Assembly (NCBI GenBank): GCA_947624425.1 | Contig: CANQKG010000010.1 | Span: forward strand, 1 to 16,118 | Direction of reading: 5' to 3' | DNA from: an uncultured Clostridia bacterium | GTDB lineage: Bacteria; Bacillota; Clostridia; Oscillospirales; Ruminococcaceae | Length of the DNA: 16,118 bases | Shown: piece by piece, positions 6,992 to 13,777 of the stretch | How the letters are laid out: the number at the start of each line of letters is the position of its first letter | Position numbering within the stretch: the first letter of the stretch is position 1 | Position numbers and translations under genes: made by a program | Notes under the pieces: generated by a model | Databases searched by the model: none | The model's input: only the letters and a program-made list of their open reading frames with translations | Told to the model about the DNA's origin: nothing

Positions 6992-9184
6992 TTATGACTG
7001 ATAGGGGTTTGTTTCCCAGACCCGTACATAGTCCACTTCCATCACAGTGGGAAGGGCTGCGATGCAGGCAGCACTGCCGCCGCCTGCCCATGCGGCGGAT
7101 TCCACCGACAGCTTCATGTAGCCGTCCAGCGAGCAGATGCCCTTGCCGGTGGAGCGCCATACCTCGCGGTCGTCCACATAGAAGATGTACGCCGTTTCGG
7201 AGCGCCACAGCCCGAATTTATGGAACTCGCCGTCATAGATTTCGGGGATGGTCTCGGTTTTGGAAACCACGGTGTGCTTGGGGCCGTAGCCGTCCCAGTG
7301 GAGCGCCTGATTGCAGCGGTTTACCTCATTGTGAGCGGTTTCCACAATGTCGATCTCAACGCCGTCTGCACTGGAATCGTCCACATTGTTCACATTGCCG
7401 ACCATCATCCAAAATGCACCCCAAACGCCTGTGGCGACCGGGAACCGGATCGACGCTTCGTAATAGCCGAAGCCCGCCTCAAAGCGGCCTCTGGTTCGCA
7501 CCGCACCGGCGTCCACCCGCTTGTTTGCCGCGTCCCATTCCGCCTGCAGGAGCAGCCGCCCATCGCCGCTCAAGTTAGAAAGCCTCTGTCTCCAGAAGGA
7601 GCCGCCGCCGCCCCGCGATTGCTCCGGACACCGCTCCCATTTGGCGTCGTTGAGGGTATCGCCCGAGAACTCATCGTCAAACAGCAGGTTCACCGTGGGT
7701 TCGAGAACCGATACGCAAAGGCTTTTTTCGTCCGCATACCCTTTCGGGATGGAGACTGCCAGACAAACCGGTTCGATGTCCTCGTTCAACCCGTCGTTCC
7801 AGCACCGCACCATCAGATAGCCGGCACGGGAAACGACCTGATCGGCAGACGGGTGAACGGCGGCCACGGAGAAGCAGATAAGATCATGCTCCGCAAAAAA
7901 GCTCTCGTCATAGCCGGTCGGCGCCTGATCGGAATCGGTGATCAAAGCAGGCTCGTCGCTTCCTTCTTCGGAGGGGATCACGGCGGAGGAAAACTCCTGC
8001 ACCGGCAGCGTCTGGTAGAGCAAGCTCTGCTCATTCAGCCCGACCGAGATCCGCAAGGCGAGCAGCGCATCGGAGACGGTCACATCCCCGTTGCCGTCCA
8101 AATCGGCGTAAAACAGGGGATTTTCATGGCCGTCCGTCGGGAAAGGCAGCGTGTCGACCAGTCCCACACTGTACCGGAGTGTTTCCAGCGCGTCGGTCAC
8201 GGTGATCTCACCGTCCTTGTTCCAATCGCCCAGCGCGGTGATCGCAGACCCTGCGCGCAATTCCGCCTCGGTAGGCGGATCGACCCACACGGCGGTATAT
8301 ACATCATTGTCAGCCGCATCGTTCACGGTGAGGGTCATCTCCTGCGAAACGGTCTCGCCGTTTTTCTGCCAGCAGTCAAACAGCCTGCGGTCGGTCTCCT
8401 TTGCCGTCAGCGTCAGCACGGAGCCTTTTACCGTTTGCACCGAAGCGTCGATGATACCGTCATACTGCCGCTCGCCGTCCAACGCGGCGTCTACCGAGCC
8501 GCCGCCCGCGGTGTTGACCGTGATGGTCAGAACGTCCGCTTCCTCTGCCTCCACCTCTGTCTCGGCGGCGGTGTAAACGCCCAGCTGCGAGAAGGTCAGC
8601 GATTGCCCGAGAGAGGAAACGTCTTTGAGGTTCGACGCGTCAAAGGTGACGGTCATAAAGGAAGATTCGTGACCTTCCGGGGAGCCGCCGCTCATCTCGG
8701 AGAAAGGGATCCGGTAAAGGCAGGCGGTTTCGCTCACCGCCGTGCAGATCTCCGGCTTAGCCGTGCTGTTGACCGAGGTAAAATCGTTCTGACCGGTGCC
8801 TGCCCGGAAAGCGATCGAAAGCTTTGCACCGGCTTTCTCCGCAACCTCCGGCGAGGAGGCGGTCACCAAAAAGGTGAGCCCGTCCGCTCCGGCAAACTCG
8901 CTGCCGTTTACCTCGAAAAACATCTTGTCCTGCCACCATTGCCCTGTCCAGGTCGAGAAGTCCTGCGCAAAGGTGAAGGCGGCAATGCCGGCAGCCGCGT
9001 TGTAGTCGATGCTGTAAACCGGCTTTTGCAGCTGGTTCTGGCCGGTGACCGAAACGGGGGTCACCCGGGTCGTGCAGGCGTCGGTCAGCGTGACCGTGCC
9101 TGCCGCCGCCGCGGATAGGGGCGACAGGATCGACAGCATCATTACTGCGGCAAGCAGAAGGCTGCACCATTTCTTTTTCATCAT
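6992..9184 (-). CDS. Secreted GH16 glycoside hydrolase with internal dockerin
   Basis: A 730-residue exported enzyme likely to cut a beta-glucan and to dock into a cellulosome-like complex. In order: signal peptide (1-28, ending AAAA-G); an unrecognised domain (about 30-210) rich in exposed-type aromatics, possibly carbohydrate binding; a divergent InlB/bacterial-repeat-like domain (217-301); a type I dockerin (319-383) with two calcium loops, DWNKDGEITVTD and DLDGNGDVTVSD; a module of about 100 residues (395-497) also found in the 383-residue neighbour; and a GH16 domain (500-726) with EIDIVE at 610-615, so Glu610 is the expected nucleophile and Glu615 the acid/base. The ExDxxE spacing is the beta-bulge form of laminarinase-like GH16. 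AGGAGG lies 3 bases before the first ATG and 6 before the second (9181), so the true start may be one codon later. The exact substrate is uncertain. Confidence 0.9.
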   Translation of the reverse strand: MMKKKWCSLLLAAVMMLSILSPLSAAAAGTVTLTDACTTRVTPVSVTGQNQLQKPVYSIDYNAAAGIAAFTFAQDFSTWTGQWWQDKMFFEVNGSEFAGADGLTFLVTASSPEVAEKAGAKLSIAFRAGTGQNDFTSVNSTAKPEICTAVSETACLYRIPFSEMSGGSPEGHESSFMTVTFDASNLKDVSSLGQSLTFSQLGVYTAAETEVEAEEADVLTITVNTAGGGSVDAALDGERQYDGIIDASVQTVKGSVLTLTAKETDRRLFDCWQKNGETVSQEMTLTVNDAADNDVYTAVWVDPPTEAELRAGSAITALGDWNKDGEITVTDALETLRYSVGLVDTLPFPTDGHENPLFYADLDGNGDVTVSDALLALRISVGLNEQSLLYQTLPVQEFSSAVIPSEEGSDEPALITDSDQAPTGYDESFFAEHDLICFSVAAVHPSADQVVSRAGYLMVRCWNDGLNEDIEPVCLAVSIPKGYADEKSLCVSVLEPTVNLLFDDEFSGDTLNDAKWERCPEQSRGGGGSFWRQRLSNLSGDGRLLLQAEWDAANKRVDAGAVRTRGRFEAGFGYYEASIRFPVATGVWGAFWMMVGNVNNVDDSSADGVEIDIVETAHNEVNRCNQALHWDGYGPKHTVVSKTETIPEIYDGEFHKFGLWRSETAYIFYVDDREVWRSTGKGICSLDGYMKLSVESAAWAGGGSAACIAALPTVMEVDYVRVWETNPYQS

Positions 9185-9317
9185 TTTCCTCCTTTTGATT
9201 TTCAGTGTGCTTATGCGAAAACCGGCGTCCCAACCGACTTATCAAAACAAAATATAAAATAAGCGCAACAGACAAAGAATTTTTCTATTCTTGTTTGTCG
9301 AAAAAGCAGCAATATCT

Positions 9318-9428
9318 ACGGAATATTGGTAATCCGTCACGGAGGCGGGCATGTACCGCCGCAGTGACACCCTAAGAGAAAACCGGCGAAGGCGGCGTCA
9401 GAATTGGCGTCAAGCCTAGCCGGTTTTC
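9318..9428. other. Strongly structured intergenic segment, no gene
   Basis: Two hairpins stand side by side in the 520-base gap between the two dockerin GH16 genes. The first is symmetric: GTCAC (9336-9340) with GTGAC (9364-9368), a 3x3 internal loop, then GGCGG (9344-9348) with CCGCC (9356-9360). The second pairs GAAAACCGGC (9378-9387) with GCCGGTTTTC (9419-9428) across 31 bases that contain the direct repeat GGCGTCA-N5-GGCGTCA. On the - strand this lies in the upstream region of the 730-residue GH16 gene and could be a leader RNA. I recognise no known riboswitch consensus. Bases 9185-9317 are AT-rich, with only weak promoter-like hexamers, and hold the AGGAGG site (9188-9193). Confidence 0.5.
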
Positions 9429-9457
9429 GATGAAAAGGGGGAATCGGGGGCTTTCCC

Positions 9458-9655
9458 GCCGAAGCGCGCCCAGCGGGCGAAACAGCGAGGCGAGAATGGC
9501 GCTGCGGCACCCGCAGGGCACAAGATCAATTTTGCGCGAGCGTCACCGCGAGCAAAAGCAAAACCCAGAACCGCAAGAGGAAAAGGCGGTTTTGAATCCC
9601 TCCACCGCGCTTTAGCGCGGTCCCCCTCCCTTTGACAAGGGAGGTTTTGACAAAG
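9458..9655 (+). repeat. Dispersed intergenic repeat, copy 2 (most complete)
   Basis: The left module (9458-9581) matches the inverted middle of copy 1. It is followed by the AACCGC/GCGGTT hairpin (9569-9574 with 9586-9591), TTTGAATCCCTCC, the stem ACCGCGC/GCGCGGT (9604-9610 with 9615-9621), the palindrome CCTCCCTTTGACAAGGGAGG (9625-9644) and TTTTGACAAAGAC. Compared with copy 1 the stem is GC-rich where copy 1 has A-T pairs, with pairing kept. A 61-residue reading frame across it is an accident of the repeat. It lies just beyond the 3' end of the 577-residue GH16 gene and may act as its terminator. Confidence 0.85.
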
Positions 9656-9704
9656 ACAACAGCCTTTGCGTAACCTCAGTTTGCCCGTTCCTGAGCCGCT
9701 GTAT

Positions 9705-11438
9705 TTACGCCAGTCCTACCGCCATGCGCAGGATCTGCAGCGCATCGGACACTGTGATATCGCCGGAATGATCCATATCGGCAGCATTGAAAGCGTTGCC
9801 GGTCAAGGCGTCCAGTCCCACTGCTGCGCGAAGCGCTGCCAGCGCATCGGGAACCGCAACATCACCGTCTTGATTCACATCGCCCGGTTCAAATTCCGCC
9901 GCCTTGACGGTCACGATCGCGGGCGTCTGCCGAAAGCCGTCGGTCTTGGTGTAGATCACCTCGGCCTTGTCTCCGGTAAGGGGAGCGTCGGGATCCGCCC
10001 AGCTGAAGCCCTCGGGCAGGGCGATGGAGGATAGTGGCTGTCCCATCACGCCGGTCAGCTCCTCGGGGAGTACCACCAGCAGTGCCTGACGGCGCGCCAG
10101 CTTGTACTCGCCTGCCGATTGCAGCTTTCCATAGCTGACATTCTGCCCGCCCTTGGCGTCAAGAAACGCCTGCGGCATTGCCGTATAATAGATGTTGTAT
10201 AAGCCGGGCGCCAGATCGTCAAGGCTTCTTGTGTCTTTTAGTCCGGTATTGACGCAGGTGGTATTGGTCTGTCCGCCGCTGCTGGTAAAGGAGTACTCGT
10301 TTTCAATCGAAAAATCGACCGTGTAATCGGCGTCCTCGGGGACATTGCCGACTGTCAGGTTCTTTACCAGATCTTCTCCCGTTGTCCCGGAACCCTTTAC
10401 CATGGTGATATCCTCCACACCGTCGATCACCGGCTGGGTCTTGTAGTATTCCTCCATGGCGGCTTGCTGCTCGGGCGTTTGCTCCCAGCTGACATAATCG
10501 ATGATAAAGCGGGTGTTGTCCTCGCCGAGATATTCTCCCGCATCGCCCGCCCAGTTGCCGCCTGCCGCCAGGTTGAGCTGGATATACTGCGGGCGGCAGA
10601 ACGCCGCAGCCGCTTCCTTCCAGCGGCCGTCCTCGTCGGTTCTGGTCAGGTCAATGGAGTTGTATATTTCATTGTCCACATACCACTCGATCTTGTCGGG
10701 CGACCAGTTGATACCGTAGGTGTGGTAATCCTCGCTCAAGTTGTTCGGCAGCGTGATGCTGGCGCCGGAGCGGGTGGGCGCATAGCTGGCGTCAAAATCG
10801 GGCACGTTTGGCGTATACCAGTGCGGCGTTCCGTAAACGGTGCTGTTGCTGGTGCCGTCGCTCGGAGTCTCGCCCCATTTGGTTCTTTCCTCGGTCGGCG
10901 CGCCGACCATTTCCATCATATCAATTTCGCCGCACATCGGCCATTGATAGCCCTGCGTCAGATTGACGTCGCTGTTGAGCGTAAAATCCGCGCCCAGCGT
11001 CCAGAACGCGGGAAATGCGCCCTTCCCTTCGGGAAGCTTTGCCCTGATCTCCAGCTTGCCGTAGAGGAATTCCACCTTGCCTACGGTGCGGATGCTGCCC
11101 GAATTGTAGCACACCATGCGGTTGCCGCGCGGACTTTTGTACTGATCCTTCGGCGCGCGGTCGGTGATCTGAAGCACCAGATTGCCGTCCTCGAGATAGA
11201 CGTTTTCGGGGTCGTCCACATAGTGCTGCTGCTCCACGCCGCGCACATTGCCGAGCTCATACCCCCAGATGTTCTGATTCAGGCTTTCGCCGTCAAAATC
11301 ATCCCGCCAAACTTTTACGGTAAATTGATCTGTGTCAAGCATTTGATTCTCTCCTGTGTCTTCCGCCGAAGCGGTTATGCCGCATCCCGTGAAAAGCATA
11401 ACAGCCAGACAGAGAGAAAGTAACCGCCGTTTCATCAT
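9705..11438 (-). CDS. Secreted laminarinase-like GH16 enzyme with C-terminal dockerin
   Basis: A 577-residue exported enzyme predicted to hydrolyse beta-1,3 (or mixed-linkage) glucans. In order: signal peptide (1-25, with ASA-ED as a cleavage site; LFTGC at 15-19 is a weak lipobox); a GH16 domain (about 38-320) with the SGSIRTVGK-VEFLYGKLEIRAKLPEGKG-AFPAFWTLG run typical of bacterial laminarinases and GEIDMME at 170-176, making Glu171 the nucleophile and Glu176 the acid/base; two Ig-like segments (about 338-450, and 460-513 with GQPLSSIALPEGF); and a dockerin (519-576) with DVNQDGDVAVPD and DMDHSGDITVSD loops, both ending DALxxLRxxVGL. AAGGAG precedes the MM start with 5 bases to the first ATG; the open frame extends 48 codons further upstream but crosses the promoter. 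It has its own promoter 116 bases upstream. Confidence 0.92.
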   Translation of the reverse strand: MMKRRLLSLCLAVMLFTGCGITASAEDTGENQMLDTDQFTVKVWRDDFDGESLNQNIWGYELGNVRGVEQQHYVDDPENVYLEDGNLVLQITDRAPKDQYKSPRGNRMVCYNSGSIRTVGKVEFLYGKLEIRAKLPEGKGAFPAFWTLGADFTLNSDVNLTQGYQWPMCGEIDMMEMVGAPTEERTKWGETPSDGTSNSTVYGTPHWYTPNVPDFDASYAPTRSGASITLPNNLSEDYHTYGINWSPDKIEWYVDNEIYNSIDLTRTDEDGRWKEAAAAFCRPQYIQLNLAAGGNWAGDAGEYLGEDNTRFIIDYVSWEQTPEQQAAMEEYYKTQPVIDGVEDITMVKGSGTTGEDLVKNLTVGNVPEDADYTVDFSIENEYSFTSSGGQTNTTCVNTGLKDTRSLDDLAPGLYNIYYTAMPQAFLDAKGGQNVSYGKLQSAGEYKLARRQALLVVLPEELTGVMGQPLSSIALPEGFSWADPDAPLTGDKAEVIYTKTDGFRQTPAIVTVKAAEFEPGDVNQDGDVAVPDALAALRAAVGLDALTGNAFNAADMDHSGDITVSDALQILRMAVGLA

Positions 11439-11505
11439 GTACACTCCTTTTGCCTTAGAAAAACCGTTGATTTTCGTCTCTGCAAGATACCGGTTGTGTG
11501 ATAAG

Positions 11506-11554
11506 TTGAGGTGAGGGAACACGCGCCGCTTCGCGCAGGCTCTCCTCACCTCAA
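11506..11554. repeat. Inverted repeat at the transcription start of the laminarinase gene
   Basis: A perfect 11-bp dyad, TTGAGGTGAGG (11506-11516) and CCTCACCTCAA (11544-11554), with a smaller GCGC-based hairpin inside. On the - strand it begins at the edge of the -10 element of the promoter just upstream, so it covers the expected start site and 5' leader. It may be an operator, an mRNA-stabilising 5' hairpin or an attenuator. Confidence 0.65.
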
Positions 11555-11582
11555 CCATAACATGCCCGGTTTCAAAAGTCAA
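11554..11582 (-). promoter_or_regulatory. Sigma-A promoter for the 577-residue GH16 gene
   Basis: On the - strand TTGACT (11577-11582), a 17-bp spacer and TATGGT (11554-11559). It lies 116 bases before the start codon and 28 bases after the stop of the leaderless GH16 gene, so the two genes need not share a transcript. Confidence 0.7.
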
Positions 11583-11609
11583 GCTGTTTTATGCTGCGGG
11601 AAAAAGGTT

Positions 11610-12317
11610 TTACGCCTGATGCGGATTTTCCGTCCAGACGCGGACAAAATCCACCTCCATCGCGGCGGGCAGAGCCTTCAGGCACTCCTCCGAGCCGCCG
11701 CCGGGCCACTTGGCGGACTCCACGGTGAGCTTGATATAGCCGTCCAGCGGGCAAGCGCCCTTTCCGGCGGAACGCCACACCTCGCGGTCGTCGATGTAGA
11801 AGATGTAATCGGTCTCTCTCCGCCAAACCGCGAAGGTGTGGAATTTCCCGTCATAGATGTCCACGCCGGTGGTGGTAATGTTGGAGTCGGTCTGCGCCTT
11901 GTCGCCGTAGCCGTCCCAATGCAGCGCCTGGTTCCACTGGCCGCGCTCGCTGTGGATGCTTTCGAGAATGTCGATCTCCACACCGGAGGCGCTGGAGCCG
12001 TCCACCTTATCCACATCGCCTGCCATCAGCCAAAACGCGCCCCATACGCCCGGTACGACCGGGAAGCGAATGGACGCTTCATAATAGCCGAGACCCGCCT
12101 CAAATAAGCCTTTTGTCCGCACCGCGCCGGCGCCCACTCGCTCGTTCTCCGCGTCCCATTCTGCTTTGAGCAGCAGTTTTCCGTCGCCGCTCAAACAGGA
12201 CATCCGGTCATCCCAGTAAGAGGTGCCGTCGCACCGCACCTGCTCCGGGCAGCGCTGCCACTTGGCAGGATCCAATACGGTTCCCTCGAAATTGTCTTCA
12301 AATAAAAGTGTTGCCAT
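11610..12317 (-). CDS. Leaderless single-domain GH16 protein
   Basis: A 235-residue protein that is almost only a GH16 catalytic domain. It starts MATLLFEDNF, with no signal peptide, no membrane segment, no dockerin and no binding module. GVEIDILE carries Glu114, Asp116 and Glu119, so the catalytic ExDxxE motif is intact. By hand alignment it is about 66% identical over 230 residues to the GH16 domain of the 730-residue protein, ending in the near-identical VRVW-NP-Q-. The ATG at 12317 is preferred because GGAGG lies 9 bases before it; an ATG six codons earlier overlaps that ribosome binding site. It has its own strong promoter. It may act on imported oligosaccharides inside the cell, leave the cell by a non-classical route, or be a truncated duplicate. 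The intact motif and the good promoter argue against a dead fragment. Confidence 0.88.
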   Translation of the reverse strand: MATLLFEDNFEGTVLDPAKWQRCPEQVRCDGTSYWDDRMSCLSGDGKLLLKAEWDAENERVGAGAVRTKGLFEAGLGYYEASIRFPVVPGVWGAFWLMAGDVDKVDGSSASGVEIDILESIHSERGQWNQALHWDGYGDKAQTDSNITTTGVDIYDGKFHTFAVWRRETDYIFYIDDREVWRSAGKGACPLDGYIKLTVESAKWPGGGSEECLKALPAAMEVDFVRVWTENPHQA

Positions 12318-12349
12318 ACTTGATTCCCTCCGCATTTTTCAGTATGTAT

Positions 12350-12378
12350 AAAATACCACATTGTAAAGCGGGTGTCAA
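12350..12378 (-). promoter_or_regulatory. Sigma-A promoter for the leaderless GH16 gene
   Basis: On the - strand TTGACA (12373-12378), a 17-bp spacer and TATTTT (12350-12355), 32 bases before the start codon. The -35 touches the T-tract of the upstream terminator, so this gene is cleanly separated from the dockerin gene before it. Confidence 0.8.
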
Positions 12379-12411
12379 TAAAAAAGAGGGCGGAAGCTTT
12401 CGCTTCCGCCC
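12377..12411 (-). terminator. Rho-independent terminator of the 383-residue dockerin gene
   Basis: GGGCGGAAGC (12388-12397), loop TTTC, GCTTCCGCCC (12402-12411), a perfect 10-bp stem. On the - strand it is followed by CTCTTTTTTATT. It starts 7 bases after the stop codon of the dockerin gene. Confidence 0.93.
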
Positions 12412-12418
12412 GAAGTAT

Positions 12419-13570
12419 TCAGGTTTCGTCTGTTATCACAAATGCGGTACAGCCCGTGACCTGCGATTTTGGAATATCAAGGCAGTATGCGGCGGTGGCA
12501 GGATACATATCCGTAAGCGGTTCGCCGCTCTCGTCCGTGTGGTCGAAGCCTGTATACCGGAGATAGAGGGTAGCGGTATCGCCGTTTACCTCGACCTTTG
12601 TGAACTCACGCTGATACTGATGCGCACAGGTGCCGTTATGGATATCCATCACCAAAACATTCTGCTCAAAATATTCTTCGGTGTCGCGTTGATTGAGCCA
12701 CTCGCCGAGCGCGGGATTCATGCCGGTTTCGGCTTCCAGCGTGGCAATCAGCGTATGGAGCGATTCCCGGCTGTCCGCCCAGAGGGTGGTCGCGTTTAAG
12801 AACTGCCCGGTCAACTCGCCTTCCAGATAGTAAAACTCGGTACTCGTCGGCACCAGAGATTCCGCCTGTGCGACGGTGATCTTCTTGCCGTCCGCAAAGC
12901 CTTTCGGAACGGTGACATAAACCGAAACGGCGTTATGAGCCGCTTCCGCTTCCTCATTCCGGTACCGCAGATAAACATATCCGTCGGTATAGGCGACCTG
13001 CTCTACTTTCGGGGCGGAGACAGAGGTGGAGAAGGTTTGAAAACTGATGAGATCATGCTCGTCAAAGAACGCCTCGTCATATCCTTCCGGCGCACCTTCT
13101 GCGGAGGTGTATAAAGCAGGAGTAGGATAATAGTAGTAAGATTCGGACGGGAAATTGTCGATCGTGTACCTTGTAACGGCAGAGGAGAAATCGCTCACCT
13201 CAAGCACCTTGTACACATCGGCGACAGCATCCAGCCCGACCGAGCAGCGAAGCGCTGCCAGCGCATCGGCAACATCAATGGTGCCGCTTCCGTCCAGATC
13301 GACATAAAATGCCGGGTCTTCATTGCCGGTGAACTGCGAAGGAATCGAGAAGGGGAGAGAGGACTCCAAGCCCACGGCATACCGAAGCAGCATCAGGGCG
13401 TCTGCTGCGGTAATGGAGCCGTCGCCGTTCCAGTCACCCATCTCGGTGATCTCAGCGTGTGCCCGCACATCGTCCTCGGAGATATCGCTTTCCTCGGCAG
13501 ATACGGCAAAGGACATACTGCCAAGCAGCAGCATAGCTGCCAGGAAACCGGCTGTCAGCTTTTTCTTCAT
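12419..13570 (-). CDS. Secreted dockerin protein with two copies of an unknown module
   Basis: A 383-residue exported protein without a recognised catalytic domain. In order: signal peptide (1-25, cut near VSA-EES); a type I dockerin (45-113) with calcium loops DWNGDGSITAAD and DLDGSGTIDVAD, both followed by DALxxLRxxVGL; a module at about 122-235 closely similar to residues 395-497 of the 730-residue GH16 protein (shared GYDE-FF-EHDLI-F and PKG-AD-K); a linker; and a second, more distant copy at about 296-380 (EYFEQNVLVMDI ... LDIPKSQVTG). The pattern of a short acidic FFxExxLI strand and a terminal (V/I)PK strand resembles small beta-sandwich modules often joined to dockerins in gut Clostridia (a PrcB-like or inhibitor-like fold); that link is from memory and tentative. 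AGGAGG lies 8 bases before the ATG. It is read from a consensus promoter divergent from padR. It may be a structural, adhesive or regulatory subunit of the complex. Confidence 0.85.
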   Translation of the reverse strand: MKKKLTAGFLAAMLLLGSMSFAVSAEESDISEDDVRAHAEITEMGDWNGDGSITAADALMLLRYAVGLESSLPFSIPSQFTGNEDPAFYVDLDGSGTIDVADALAALRCSVGLDAVADVYKVLEVSDFSSAVTRYTIDNFPSESYYYYPTPALYTSAEGAPEGYDEAFFDEHDLISFQTFSTSVSAPKVEQVAYTDGYVYLRYRNEEAEAAHNAVSVYVTVPKGFADGKKITVAQAESLVPTSTEFYYLEGELTGQFLNATTLWADSRESLHTLIATLEAETGMNPALGEWLNQRDTEEYFEQNVLVMDIHNGTCAHQYQREFTKVEVNGDTATLYLRYTGFDHTDESGEPLTDMYPATAAYCLDIPKSQVTGCTAFVITDET

Positions 13571-13639
13571 GCAAAATTCCTCCTTTTGTATTTGATTGCC
13601 GCTTCCGATATCACAGGGAAACGACAGCTTGTCATGATT

Positions 13640-13668
13640 ATGATACCACTTTGTCTTTTCTTTGTCAA
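13640..13668 (-). promoter_or_regulatory. Sigma-A promoter for the 383-residue dockerin gene
   Basis: On the - strand TTGACA (13663-13668), a 17-bp spacer and TATCAT (13640-13645), about 70 bases before the start codon. Its -35 is 21 bp from the divergent padR -35, so both promoters share one short control region. Confidence 0.83.
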
Positions 13669-13689
13669 TATATATTTTCGTGAATAGTA

Positions 13690-13718
13690 TTGACGGAAAT
13701 ATAGTATTGTGTTATCAT
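13690..13718 (+). promoter_or_regulatory. Distal padR promoter (P1)
   Basis: TTGACG (13690-13695), a 17-bp spacer and TATCAT (13713-13718). The 9-base direct repeat ATAGTATTG occurs at 13684-13692 and 13701-13709, overlapping the -35 and the spacer; it is a candidate regulator site. Confidence 0.65.
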
Positions 13719-13748
13719 CAAAGCAGGCAAAGAGGAATCATACTTTGT

Positions 13749-13777
13749 TTGACATAGTGTCGCTTCTTTTGTAAAAT
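13749..13777 (+). promoter_or_regulatory. Proximal padR promoter (P2) with operator-like dyad
   Basis: TTGACA (13749-13754), a 17-bp spacer and TAAAAT (13772-13777). The perfect dyad GACA-TAG-TGTC (13751-13761) overlaps the -35, a position suited to autorepression by PadR. The predicted start site falls near 13784. Confidence 0.75.

Noticed and set aside
7220..9118. 632-codon open frame on the + strand antisense to the GH16-dockerin gene
   Set aside because: The opposite strand has a signal peptide, dockerin and GH16 motifs; this frame has low-complexity Arg/His/Gly sequence and no proper ribosome binding site.
9318..9428. Known riboswitch (c-di-GMP, cobalamin, SAM, glycine) upstream of the GH16-dockerin gene
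   Set aside because: I compared both strands with the core motifs I know, such as the c-di-GMP-I GCAAACC-like core and the cobalamin GCCACTG box, and none is present in the right context.
9430..9615. Small frame in repeat copy 2 whose product shares RSILRER-REQKQN with a - strand frame in repeat copy 1
   Set aside because: The shared peptide follows from DNA homology of the repeat modules; the frames lack good ribosome binding sites, and the homology includes non-coding hairpins.
10464..11423. 319-codon open frame on the + strand antisense to the laminarinase gene
   Set aside because: Shadow of a well-supported gene; no recognisable family.
9705..11438. Lipoprotein call for the laminarinase from LFTGC at residues 15-19
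   Set aside because: The -3 residue is Phe rather than the usual Leu, Val or Ile, and a good signal peptidase I site (ASA-ED) follows, so ordinary secretion fits better.
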